Assembly: GCA_018377235.1 (NCBI GenBank)
Contig: JAGZZT010000017.1
Span: 1-57,075 of the forward strand
DNA length: 57,075 bases
Direction of reading: 5' to 3'
Source: Clostridium sp.
GTDB taxonomy: Bacteria; Bacillota; Clostridia; Lachnospirales; Lachnospiraceae
Shown: positions 7,720-16,541 of the stretch, in pieces
How positions within the stretch are numbered: position 1 is the stretch's first letter
Layout of the letters: each line of letters begins with the position of its first letter
The notes under the pieces: generated by a model
Database searches by the model: none
The model's input: the letters and a program-made list of their open reading frames with translations, nothing else
Told to the model about the DNA's origin: nothing
Program-made: the position numbers and the translations under genes

Positions 7720-9320
7720 GCCTGCCTGTCCTCCTGATTAAGCTGGCGGCGCAGCATATTCGGCGACACCCCCTCATATTTTTTAAAGCAGTAGCTGAAA
7801 TAATGCTGATCATTATATCCACAGGCCTCGGACACCTCTCTGATTTTCATGCTGGTATTGAGAAGCAGCGTCTTCGCAGCCTCCATTCTCTTCTGAGTTA
7901 AATAATCCACAAAACTTTTTCCTGTTCTTTTTTTGATCAGTGAGCTGAGATAATTAGGGCTGGCGCCAATCTCAGCGCTGGCTGACATCAAGGATAAGTC
8001 TGCCTTAAAATAATTATCTTCAATGTGCCGGATGGCCTTATCGCAGATATCCATGCTGCTCTTTGTTTTCTGCTCTGAAATCCGATCTCTGGCCGTCATG
8101 CAGAAGTTTACAAAATGCTCCGCCGCATCCTTTAAAGAACTGTCCAGAAATACCATCTGCTGCATAAATGGGTCCGACTTTAAAGCCGCTGCATCGGACT
8201 CAGCAGATACAGAATACATAATCCGGCAGACGCAGGACAGAATCTCTACCAGCATAAAATTAACTTTCTCTCTGGAATTATTCTCATCCCGCAGATGACC
8301 GAATACCTCCCACAGATATTCTTCCAGTTCCTCCCTGGAGCCGCCCCGTATTTTCTCCTCAATACTGGCTACTACCTTCATCACATAGTCCATGTCCACG
8401 CCGGAAAACGGTTCTTCATCTGTAATATACCGAACACCTCCCATTTTACTTCTGCTGGCATAGCGCATGGCGTTCACCGCGTCTCTGTAGCCCTCAGAAA
8501 GCTCCGTAAAGCCGCTCAAAATCCGGCTGGCTCCCACACTGCACTTCAAATTCAGAATACGGTCGGAGCTCTGAACAATATCATCTGCCAGAATATGCAG
8601 GTATTTGTCAAAGGATGCCGGCGTAGCCCACAGAACAGAGACAATCCTGTCCTCCAGGAAAAAGCTTTCATATTTAATATATTTTTTCAAAATACTGTCT
8701 ACTGAATACACATGACTGTGATCAGTGCAGTTGACGCCTTTCTCGTCCCAGAAGGTAACCGATATAACCAGGTATCGGATATTTTCGCTTTCCGGCCGTA
8801 TCATGCCGCAGGCCCTGGCCTGGACACAGAGCCGTTCCTCCCTCTCCGGGCTGAAATTTGTCTGAAAGCTGTCTAACAGCAGAGGAAGCAGAAATTCAGA
8901 AATTCCCAGTTCGTTTTTTCTTCTCTGTGCAAACTCCGAAAATAAATGGTCAATCTTCTGCTTAATCTGAATCAGATTCTCCGTCAAATCTGCCATAGAA
9001 ATAGGTTTCAGCATATAACTGATGATATTGTACTGAATCGCCTGCTGGGCATAGGAAAAATCATCAAAGCCGCTCAAGAACGCAATCTGCGTTGCCGGGC
9101 GGACTTCTCTCACCTGCCTGGCCAGCTCCACGCCGGAAATAAACGGCATCCTGATATCTGTAAGCAGCAGATCCGGCTCCTTCTCGCTGACCATTTCTAA
9201 AGCTTCCACGCCATTTTCCGCCTCTCCCACTACCTGGAATCCGATCTCTTCCCAGTTAATCCTTCGGATTATCGCCTTTCTCAATTCCTCTTCATCGTCT
9301 GCAACTACTATTGTATACAT
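7716..9320 (-). CDS. YesN-type response regulator with AraC DNA-binding domain
   Basis: Cytoplasmic transcription factor, 534 aa: an N-terminal receiver domain (DDEEELRK, phospho-acceptor Asp54 in LLTDIRMP, K in YMLKPI), a long middle region, and a C-terminal AraC-type double helix-turn-helix (ADLSLMSASAEIG ... VSEACGYNDQHYFSYCFKKYEG). First gene of the sensing operon, divergent from pncB. The start has CGGAGG upstream. Cognate kinase is the overlapping downstream gene. Probable targets are its own operon or the mgl promoter at about 4870-4910. Confidence 0.93.
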   Translation of the reverse strand: MYTIVVADDEEELRKAIIRRINWEEIGFQVVGEAENGVEALEMVSEKEPDLLLTDIRMPFISGVELARQVREVRPATQIAFLSGFDDFSYAQQAIQYNIISYMLKPISMADLTENLIQIKQKIDHLFSEFAQRRKNELGISEFLLPLLLDSFQTNFSPEREERLCVQARACGMIRPESENIRYLVISVTFWDEKGVNCTDHSHVYSVDSILKKYIKYESFFLEDRIVSVLWATPASFDKYLHILADDIVQSSDRILNLKCSVGASRILSGFTELSEGYRDAVNAMRYASRSKMGGVRYITDEEPFSGVDMDYVMKVVASIEEKIRGGSREELEEYLWEVFGHLRDENNSREKVNFMLVEILSCVCRIMYSVSAESDAAALKSDPFMQQMVFLDSSLKDAAEHFVNFCMTARDRISEQKTKSSMDICDKAIRHIEDNYFKADLSLMSASAEIGASPNYLSSLIKKRTGKSFVDYLTQKRMEAAKTLLLNTSMKIREVSEACGYNDQHYFSYCFKKYEGVSPNMLRRQLNQEDRQA

Positions 9321-9512
9321 AAATCCTCCGTTTTCTCACTGCATCTTTTGATATTTTACCATAGGCAGACTTGAAATTCCAGAGAAGGATTAAAAAGCCG
9401 CTCAAGGGATAAATGTTATTTTTTTATCAATCCATTTCCTCTTTTACAGCTTTTATGGTATACTTTTACCCAATTAACACAAACTTACAACTATATTTAC
9501 AAGGAGAAGGAT

Positions 9513-10973
9513 ATGGAGCCACGAAATCTTACTTTACTGACAGACCTGTACGAGCTTACTATGATGCAAGGCTATTTTCATGAAAAGGACGCCAACGAAA
9601 CCGTCATTTTCGATGCCTTCTACAGAAGCAATCCGGATGGAAACGGCTTTGCTGTCTGCGCAGGACTGGATCAGGTCATTGAATACGTTAAAAATCTCCA
9701 TTTTTCAGAAGCAGATATTGAATATCTCAGAGGTGTAGGACTTTTTACAGAGGATTTCCTCGACTACCTGCGAAACTTTAAATTCACCGGCGATATTTAC
9801 GCTATTCCCGAAGGCACGATCATATTCCCCAGAGAGCCGATTGTGAAAATAATTGCGCCAATTATGCAGGCCCAGCTGGTGGAAACGGCGATTTTAAATA
9901 TCATCAACCATCAAAGTCTGATTGCAACTAAAACCTCCCGTGTCGTTCAGGCTGCTCAGGGAGACGGTATCATGGAATTCGGTCTCCGCAGGGCGCAGGG
10001 CCCTGACGCAGGAATTTACGGAGCCAGAGCCGCTATGATCGGCGGCTGCGTGGGTACCTCCAACGTGCTGGCCGGCCAGATGTTCGATGTTCCGGTGAAA
10101 GGAACGCACGCCCACAGCTGGATCATGAGCTTTCCAGACGAACTTACCGCTTTCAGAACCTACGCCAAGCTCTATCCTACTGCCTGCATTCTTCTGGTAG
10201 ATACCTATGATACTTTAAACTCTGGTATTCCAAACGCCATCCGCGTCTTCACAGAGATGCGTGAGGCAGGTATTCCACTGAAAGGCTATGGCATCCGCTT
10301 AGACAGCGGTGATCTGGCTTATCTGTCTAAAAAAGCCAAAGCCATGCTGGATGCAGCCGGATTTACAGACGCCATTATCTCCGCATCCAACGACCTGGAC
10401 GAGTATCTGATCGACAGTTTGAAAATTCAGGGCGCTGCCATCAACTCCTGGGGTGTGGGAACTAACCTGATCACCTCTAAGGACTGTCCGTCCTTCGGCG
10501 GAGTGTACAAACTGGCTGCTATTCTGGATCGGGAAACAGGCAAATTCATTCCTAAGATTAAGCTGTCCGAGAATACGGAAAAAGTAACAAATCCGGGAAA
10601 TAAGACGATTTACAGAATTTACGATAAGGAAAACCACAAGATTATCGCTGATCTCATCTGTCTGGCAGACGAGGTCTATGACCAGAACAAGTCTCTTCTT
10701 CTCTTCGATCCTGTTGAGACCTGGAAAAAGACCCATCTCTCCCCAGGTTCCTATGAAATGAGGGAGCTGCTGGTTCCCGTCTTTAAAGACGGTGTCTGCG
10801 TTTACCAGTCTCCAAAGGTTATGGAAATCCGCGATTACTGCCGCCGGGAGCTGGACACACTCTGGGATGAATCAAGACGTCTGATCAACCCTCATGAGGT
10901 CCATGTGGATCTGTCCAATGAACTTTGGCACATGAAAAATCAGCTGCTGGACAGCTATCACTATAACCGGTAA
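9513..10973 (+). CDS. pncB: nicotinate phosphoribosyltransferase
   Basis: Makes nicotinate mononucleotide from nicotinate and PRPP in the NAD salvage pathway; cytoplasmic. 486 aa, typical of the longer Gram-positive form. The start MEPRNLTLLTDLYELTMMQGYF, FGLRRAQGPDAG, GTHAHSWIMSF (region of the phosphorylated His) and GIRLDSGDLAYLS are family motifs. AAGGAG lies 6-7 nt before the ATG. It is a single plus-strand gene between two minus-strand operons and ends at a shared hairpin with yebC. Confidence 0.97.
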   Translation: MEPRNLTLLTDLYELTMMQGYFHEKDANETVIFDAFYRSNPDGNGFAVCAGLDQVIEYVKNLHFSEADIEYLRGVGLFTEDFLDYLRNFKFTGDIYAIPEGTIIFPREPIVKIIAPIMQAQLVETAILNIINHQSLIATKTSRVVQAAQGDGIMEFGLRRAQGPDAGIYGARAAMIGGCVGTSNVLAGQMFDVPVKGTHAHSWIMSFPDELTAFRTYAKLYPTACILLVDTYDTLNSGIPNAIRVFTEMREAGIPLKGYGIRLDSGDLAYLSKKAKAMLDAAGFTDAIISASNDLDEYLIDSLKIQGAAINSWGVGTNLITSKDCPSFGGVYKLAAILDRETGKFIPKIKLSENTEKVTNPGNKTIYRIYDKENHKIIADLICLADEVYDQNKSLLLFDPVETWKKTHLSPGSYEMRELLVPVFKDGVCVYQSPKVMEIRDYCRRELDTLWDESRRLINPHEVHVDLSNELWHMKNQLLDSYHYNR

Positions 10974-10997
10974 TATTTTAAAATTGCTGTACGCAAA

Positions 10998-11039
10998 AAC
11001 TCCTTCCCAGACATTATTACAATGTTCAGGAAGGAGTTT
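10998..11039. terminator. bidirectional terminator between pncB and yebC
   Basis: Arms AAACTCCTTCC and GGAAGGAGTTT pair across a ~20-nt loop. On the minus strand the stem runs straight into five Ts, so it is a good terminator for yebC. The plus-strand T-tract, for pncB, is shorter. Confidence 0.75.
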
Positions 11040-11073
11040 ACATCTAAAAACCTTTGTTTTACGCTATATTCTC

Positions 11074-11811
11074 TTATCTCTCGTCTGTATCCCAGTTGTG
11101 GTAGGTAGCCTGCACGTCATCATCGTCATCTAAGAGATCCAGCAGACGGTTCATCTTCTTAATAGACTCTTCGTCTGTAAGCTCTACCCAGGTCTGAGGA
11201 ATCATGGTCACCTCAGCCTCCATCATGGGGATATTCTTAGCTTCCAGAGCCTCACGCACTGCAGAGAAATCCTCTGGGGAAGTGAGGATCTCATAGCTGT
11301 CCTCCTCCTCTGCGAAGTCCTCTGCGCCTGCGTCAAGAGCTTCCATCATCAGAGTGTCTGCGTCCAGCTCACACTCCTCCTTGTCGATAATGATCTGACC
11401 CTTCTTGTCGAACATAAAGGAAACGCTTCCCTGTGTTCCGATATTTCCGCCGCCCTTTGTGAAAGCGCTTCTCACGTTTGCTGCCGTACGGTTCTTATTG
11501 TCTGTCAGAGCAGTAACAATAACAGCCACTCCGTTAGGGCCGTAACCCTCGTAAGTCAGCTCCTCATAATTAACGGAGTTCGCGTCTCCTGCCGCCTTTT
11601 TGATTCCTCTGTCAATGGTATCGTTAGGCATGTTGTTGGCCTTTGCCTTGGCGATGACATCGCGCAGACGGCTGTTGTTAGCCGGATCTGCTCCGCCTTC
11701 CTTTACTGCAACTGCGATTTCACGTCCAATGACAGTGAAAATTTTTCCCTTTGCTGCATCGTTTTTCTCTTTTTTGTGCTTAATATTGGCAAATTTTGAA
11801 TGTCCTGACAT
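11074..11811 (-). CDS. yebC: YebC/PmpR-family protein
   Basis: Cytoplasmic protein of 245 aa beginning MSGHSKFANIKHKKEKNDAAKG, the hallmark N-terminus of the family, with NMPNDTIDRGIKKAAG and YEGYGPNGVAVIV following. The family has been described both as a transcription regulator and as a factor relieving ribosome stalling. Full length, no break. It stands alone between pncB and a MATE gene; nothing here indicates which role applies. Confidence 0.95.
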   Translation of the reverse strand: MSGHSKFANIKHKKEKNDAAKGKIFTVIGREIAVAVKEGGADPANNSRLRDVIAKAKANNMPNDTIDRGIKKAAGDANSVNYEELTYEGYGPNGVAVIVTALTDNKNRTAANVRSAFTKGGGNIGTQGSVSFMFDKKGQIIIDKEECELDADTLMMEALDAGAEDFAEEEDSYEILTSPEDFSAVREALEAKNIPMMEAEVTMIPQTWVELTDEESIKKMNRLLDLLDDDDDVQATYHNWDTDER

Positions 11812-11948
11812 AATAACGCTCCTCTTTTTGAATCATATTCTTTATTTTTTACAGAATGCCGGTAAAGGCGTTCTTTTTGCTCAAAATCTTTTTTATTCTA
11901 TCACTAAACCCAAAGCTTGGCAAGTGTTAAACCAGAGAATCACCAAGT

Positions 11949-13331
11949 CTACAGCTCTGCTGCCAGATTGCGAAGCCATTTCTTCTGCCGGTATCTCCAG
12001 TAGCCGAAAACCGCCTTATAGACCTCTTCCAGCATAACCATGGCATAGACGATGTCAATAGGAAACTTGAAAAACAGGCCGCCTAAAAAGGCCATGGGCA
12101 CTCCGATCATCCACACGCCGGAGCAGTCTAATAAAAGACACATCTTAGTGTCACCGCCGCTTCGCAGGATACCTACCACCATAACGTAGTTGAACATCTT
12201 AAAGGGCATAAACAGGGCGAACACGATAATACAGCGGCTGACGCTTTCGGCAATCTCCGGCGTAATATTGTACACTCCGATAATCTGCCATCGGACAGCC
12301 ACGCAGAAAACTGCTCCAAGAATAGTGACAATAAACTGGAGAATCAGAAAATTCTTTGCATACCGCTCCGCCCTCTTCAGCTTTCCGGCTCCCATCTCAT
12401 TTCCCATGATTACAGCTGTAGCTGCGCTCAGTCCCTGGAACAGGACGGTGACAATATCCTGGATCGTTGTAGCAATAGTGATAGCGGCTACCGCATCGTT
12501 GCCCATCCGTCCATAAGCCAGAGAGTACAGAGTAGTCCCCAGTCCCCAGATAAACTCGTTGGCAATAACTGGAGATGTGGTGCCGAAAAACTGAGCAAGA
12601 AATTCTCTGGAGTAGCCAAACATTTCCTTAAACCTTGCAGCTACCGGCGCCTTCCCAAGGTAAACTACCAGAATAATGGACAGTGCCTCCGCCAGTCTGG
12701 CCATCAGGGTAGCCAAAGCCGCTCCCGCCGCTCCCATGGCCGGAGCTCCGAAATTGCCGTAAATAAAAGTGTAGTTAAAGAAAATATTAATAAAAATGGT
12801 GCAGCTGCTGATCACGACCGGTGCTTTCACCCGCCCTGTGGCTCTCAGCATGGCCACAAAAGTATTGCTGACAGCTGTGGCAGGATAAGACAGGGCCACA
12901 ATCGTCAGATATCCGGCTCCCACCTGAATGGCGTCCTCGCTGGCTGTAAAAATTCGCATCACTGCCTCCGGACAGACGACTGCCGGCACGAGAAAGGCGA
13001 TGGACGCGGCCACTGCCAGCGTCAAAGCCAGACCCACTACTTTTTTAATATTTTTTATATCTCCGTTTCCCCAGTACTGAGCCGCCAGCACGCCAGAGCC
13101 GCTGACAATTCCAAATACCAGGAGCGTGAATACAAAGAATACCTTATTAGCCAATCCGACAGCCGCTATGGCGGTGGCCCCCAGGGCTCCTATCATCATA
13201 GTGTCCACCAGGTTGACAATAGTATTCAGCATTCCCTGCATAGCCACGGGAAGAGCAATTCTCACTGCCTTTTTCAGAAAAATTCCATCCCTGGCCATCA
13301 TTTTTACGTCATAAAACAATCCTTTTTCCAT
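11949..13331 (-). CDS. MATE-family efflux transporter
   Basis: Integral membrane protein, 460 aa, with 12 hydrophobic segments and MATE features: IALPVAMQGMLNTIVNLVDTMMIG near the N-terminus, an ALGATAIAAVGLANK motif, and RATGRVKAPVVIS in the middle. Expected to export cationic compounds or drugs using Na+ or H+. It follows the CNNM/CorC gene by 14 bp, so the two are probably co-transcribed. The ribosome site is poor (AGGGGAG is 17 nt away, at the end of the upstream gene), so translation may depend on the upstream gene. Substrate unknown. Confidence 0.92.
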   Translation of the reverse strand: MEKGLFYDVKMMARDGIFLKKAVRIALPVAMQGMLNTIVNLVDTMMIGALGATAIAAVGLANKVFFVFTLLVFGIVSGSGVLAAQYWGNGDIKNIKKVVGLALTLAVAASIAFLVPAVVCPEAVMRIFTASEDAIQVGAGYLTIVALSYPATAVSNTFVAMLRATGRVKAPVVISSCTIFINIFFNYTFIYGNFGAPAMGAAGAALATLMARLAEALSIILVVYLGKAPVAARFKEMFGYSREFLAQFFGTTSPVIANEFIWGLGTTLYSLAYGRMGNDAVAAITIATTIQDIVTVLFQGLSAATAVIMGNEMGAGKLKRAERYAKNFLILQFIVTILGAVFCVAVRWQIIGVYNITPEIAESVSRCIIVFALFMPFKMFNYVMVVGILRSGGDTKMCLLLDCSGVWMIGVPMAFLGGLFFKFPIDIVYAMVMLEEVYKAVFGYWRYRQKKWLRNLAAEL

Positions 13332-13345
13332 AAATTTTTGTTACT

Positions 13346-14716
13346 TTATCTCCCCTGGCCGTCCGCCTGCGTTCTTCCCGCTTCCTCCCTGCTGCGGACA
13401 GCCCTTACTGTATGAATCACTTTATTTTCTACAGAAATGACCTGGAACAGATAGCTTCCGTATGTCACCTCCGGTGTCTCTCCTTCTTTCGGCACGCGGT
13501 TCAGTCTGGAAATCAGGAAACCATTCAAGGTGTCAAAATTTTCATAGTCCTCCTCCTCAAATTCAATTCCCAGTTCCTTTCCTACATCCTCCAGAGGAGT
13601 CAGGCCATCGAAAATCAAGCTTCCATCGGCTTTTCTGGAAATCAGCTCCTCGTCCTCGTCGTACTCATCTAAAATATTGCCCACAATCTCTTCCAAAATA
13701 TCCTCCATCGTGACGATTCCAGCTGTCTGGCCATACTCGTCCACCACAATTTCCATATGGATCTTCTGAGACTGCATCTCCTTAAACAGAAGATTAATGT
13801 TGCGGGTCTCTGGAATGAAATGAGGCGTTCTCAGCAGGCCCTCTACCTCATCCAGACGCTTGTCCAGGTTTTCTTCCTTCTGAGCGCAGGACAAAGTGTC
13901 TCGAAGGTGCAGAATTCCCTTAATATCATCGATATCTTCATCGTACACCGGAAATCTGGAATTGCTTCCCTCTGTAAGGATGTAGGCAACAGCCTCTCTG
14001 AGCGTCATGGAAACGCAAAGCGCCACTATCTGCTTTCTTCTGGTCATAATATCGCCGGCATCCTTATCTCCCAGCTCTACAATATTCGTGATCATCTCGG
14101 CTTCTCCAGCCTCCAGTACCCCCTGCTCATGGCCTTCGTTGACCATCAGCATGATATCTTCCTCTGTCACACTGTCATTCTTATCATGAAGACCGATTCC
14201 CAGAGGCTTCAAAATCAGCCATGACAGTCCGGATACCAGCCAGGCAAAAGGTTTAAACAACGTGACCATCACAGAAGAGACTCCTACATAACGGTAAGCC
14301 CATCGTTCCGGATGCTTGGAAGCGCACCTCTTAGGTATTACAATTCCAAGGCTGATAAGAGCTGCCAGAAGTATTACTGCCGCCGCTGCCGTAGCGGCAA
14401 TCAGAGAAAGCCCCTCTCCCGTCTCACCAGTTTTATGTATCAGAAGCTCCAGCAGAGCGCCGGCCTCTTTTAAAATCACAGCTCCGGAAATCAGGCCGAT
14501 TAAATTCGTTACGATCTGAACTGTTCCGATAAACTCTGCCGGCTGACTGATTACCTGCAGAAGTCTCTCTGCCTTCCGGTTTCCCTCCTGGGCTTCCTTC
14601 TCCAGCAATCCCGAATTCAAATGCTGGATAGCGGCTCCAAATCCATATAACACTGCATCCAGCAGAATAAATGCCGCAAAAATCAAAATGCTTACGGGCC
14701 AATACCCATCGTCCAT
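13346..14716 (-). CDS. CNNM/CorC-type membrane protein (DUF21 + CBS + CorC_HlyC)
   Basis: A 456-aa protein of the family annotated hemolysin-like or magnesium/cobalt efflux. Residues 1-190 hold the DUF21 transmembrane domain, about 205-330 a pair of CBS domains (DIMTRRKQIVAL, SRFPVYDEDIDDIKGILHLRD, VVDEYGQTAGIVTMEDILEEIVG), and 345-430 a CorC_HlyC domain. AAAGGAG lies upstream of the ATG. It is probably the first gene of a pair with the MATE transporter and is preceded by the mazF terminator. The hemolysin name is historical; ion transport or Mg2+ homeostasis is more likely. Confidence 0.92.
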   Translation of the reverse strand: MDDGYWPVSILIFAAFILLDAVLYGFGAAIQHLNSGLLEKEAQEGNRKAERLLQVISQPAEFIGTVQIVTNLIGLISGAVILKEAGALLELLIHKTGETGEGLSLIAATAAAAVILLAALISLGIVIPKRCASKHPERWAYRYVGVSSVMVTLFKPFAWLVSGLSWLILKPLGIGLHDKNDSVTEEDIMLMVNEGHEQGVLEAGEAEMITNIVELGDKDAGDIMTRRKQIVALCVSMTLREAVAYILTEGSNSRFPVYDEDIDDIKGILHLRDTLSCAQKEENLDKRLDEVEGLLRTPHFIPETRNINLLFKEMQSQKIHMEIVVDEYGQTAGIVTMEDILEEIVGNILDEYDEDEELISRKADGSLIFDGLTPLEDVGKELGIEFEEEDYENFDTLNGFLISRLNRVPKEGETPEVTYGSYLFQVISVENKVIHTVRAVRSREEAGRTQADGQGR

Positions 14717-14755
14717 AATAAAAAATACTCTCCTTTGTCTTCTTTTTTCATAAAG

Positions 14756-14784
14756 TAAAAAGGCAGAATATCAGGACTCTGCCT
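14756..14784 (-). terminator. terminator downstream of mazF
   Basis: On the minus strand AGGCAGA pairs with TTCTGCCT around a short loop, followed immediately by TTTTTA. It lies between mazF and the CNNM gene and should end the rex-acpS-nnr-alr-mazF transcript. Confidence 0.8.
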
Positions 14785-14878
14785 CTATTCTGCCACTATA
14801 CCATCCTATTCTGTGTTCGTCAACCTTAACAACTTGGCAGTGTATGTATTTTCCTGCTGCCCAGCGCCGTTTTTTCGT

Positions 14879-15220
14879 TTAAAGCTCAAGGCTGACCATC
14901 AGAGCCTGATTCACCCGCCCCAGCAATTCCTCATCAATGTGACAGATCCTCTCTCTCAGTCTCTGCTTATCAATAGTACGCAGCTGCTCTAAGAGAATTA
15001 CAGAATCTCTCACAATACCGCACCTCCTGGTATCCAGCTCCACATGGGTAGGAAGCTTCGCCTTGTTCATCTTGGAGGTAATAGCCGCACAGATTACAGT
15101 CGGGCTGTGCTTATTTCCAATATCGTTTTGTATAATCAATACCGGACGGATGCCTCCCTGCTCGGAACCCACCACCGGGCGCAAATCTGCATAATAAATA
15201 TCTCCTCGTTTTATAATCAA
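14879..15220 (-). CDS. MazF/PemK-family endoribonuclease toxin (EndoA-like)
   Basis: A 113-aa cytoplasmic mRNA interferase of the MazF/EndoA family: IIKRGDIYYADLRPVVGSEQGG, RPVLIIQNDIGNKHSPT, and VELDTRRCGIVRDSVILLEQLRTIDK. A TTG start at 15220 is chosen: CGGAGAG lies 8 nt before it and it gives the usual IIKRGD N-terminus; a GTG at 15229 has the ribosome site too close. Position next to alr matches Bacillus alr-ndoAI-ndoA, but only 100 bp separate it from alr and they hold no antitoxin ORF. Probably the last gene of the rex operon. Confidence 0.92.
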   Translation of the reverse strand: MIIKRGDIYYADLRPVVGSEQGGIRPVLIIQNDIGNKHSPTVICAAITSKMNKAKLPTHVELDTRRCGIVRDSVILLEQLRTIDKQRLRERICHIDEELLGRVNQALMVSLEL

Positions 15221-15320
15221 CTGTCTCACTCTCCGTTATTTCAGTTTATACCTCTAGTATTGCCCGTTTCCTGGAAGGTATTCAAAACTGCGGAAAGATT
15301 TATTTTCTCTCCCCCTTTTA

Positions 15321-16541
15321 TTATATGGGAGCGTTCTGTTTCTGGTTCCCCCACGTATAAATACGGGGAACACGTTTTCCAATGAGACAGGGAAGTTCAT
15401 AATGGAAGCCGCCGCTTACCTCAGCCAACTCCTCCATGGTGATTTCCTCCTGTCCATCACGGCCTACAAGAGTCACTTCATCCCATTTTTCTGCCTCCGG
15501 AATGTCTGTCACATCCGCCATAAACTGATCCATGCAGACGCGTCCCAGAATTCTGGCCCGTTTCCCCCGGATCAGTACTTCTCCCTTTCCAGACGCGCCT
15601 CTGGGGTAACCGTCCGCATAACCGGCACTGACAGTGGCGATTTTCATAGGACGATCCGCAGTAAAGGTTCCCCCGTAGCTCACCGATGTTCCCGGCAGAA
15701 TCTCCTTAATATAAGTAATGCGGCTCTTAAATTCCATAGCCGGAAGCAGACGCACATGGCTGTGATCCACCTCCCCGGAAGGATACAGACCATACATGGC
15801 GATTCCAGCCCTGGCCCCATCCATCTCGGAACCCTTAGGCATACGGTGAAAATCTATAATTCCAGCGCTGTTTAAACAGTGGCAGAACAGCTTTTTCCTG
15901 CCTGGCTCCGTCTCCTCCAGAAGCTGTGATACTGCTGCAGAGAAAGTTCTGAATTCCTCGAACTGCCGCTCTGCCCACTTTTTGTCAAGCTCGTCGGCTC
16001 TTGCAAAATGAGTAAATATACCCTCTATCTCAATTCCTTTCATGCGGCTGATGCGTCCGATTTCCTCCAAAGCCTCCTTCCCTGGCTGAAAGCCGATCCG
16101 GCTCATGCCCGTATCCACCGCCAAGTGAATTTTTCCGCGGATTCCAGCTTTTTCAGCTGTCTTTGAGAAAGCAGCCGCCATCTCCTCCTCGAAAATCACA
16201 GGGCGGATATCTGCCGCCAGAAGTTCGTAAAACCGTTCCCTGCACACGCTTCCCAGAACCAGAATCGGCTTGGAAATTCCTTCCCTCCTGAGATTTAAAG
16301 CCTCGTCCGCCGTAGCTGCAGCAAAGGCTGATACGTAGGGGTCGGCCGCTCCGGCAGTCTCTCCTGCCCCACAGCCGTAGCCATCGGCCTTTACTACACC
16401 GATCAGCTTCGTTCCGGCTGGAAGGCTCTCCTTCATCGACTTCATATTTTTCCGGATCCGATCCAGATGAACCAGAACGCAGACTCGGTCAAAATCGTTC
16501 TTCTCTCTGCCGTCTGTTACATTATCTTCTTTCTTCCACAT
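15321..16541 (-). CDS. alr: alanine racemase
   Basis: PLP enzyme interconverting L- and D-alanine for peptidoglycan synthesis; cytoplasmic, 406 aa. The PLP lysine is K51 in GVVKADGYGCGA, followed by AVDTGMSRIGF, GIFTHFARAD, and the C-terminal catalytic Tyr region SYGGTFTAD and AGYADGYPRG. Start ATG at 16541 has AGGGGAG upstream and overlaps the nnr stop by 25 bp. Downstream of nnr and upstream of mazF, an arrangement common in Firmicutes. Confidence 0.96.
   Translation of the reverse strand: MWKKEDNVTDGREKNDFDRVCVLVHLDRIRKNMKSMKESLPAGTKLIGVVKADGYGCGAGETAGAADPYVSAFAAATADEALNLRREGISKPILVLGSVCRERFYELLAADIRPVIFEEEMAAAFSKTAEKAGIRGKIHLAVDTGMSRIGFQPGKEALEEIGRISRMKGIEIEGIFTHFARADELDKKWAERQFEEFRTFSAAVSQLLEETEPGRKKLFCHCLNSAGIIDFHRMPKGSEMDGARAGIAMYGLYPSGEVDHSHVRLLPAMEFKSRITYIKEILPGTSVSYGGTFTADRPMKIATVSAGYADGYPRGASGKGEVLIRGKRARILGRVCMDQFMADVTDIPEAEKWDEVTLVGRDGQEEITMEELAEVSGGFHYELPCLIGKRVPRIYTWGNQKQNAPI

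Noticed and set aside
11855..11880. Short GAATGCC/GGCGTTC hairpin between yebC and the MATE gene
   Set aside because: The U-tract is on the plus strand, where no gene ends; minus-strand use as a MATE terminator is not supported.
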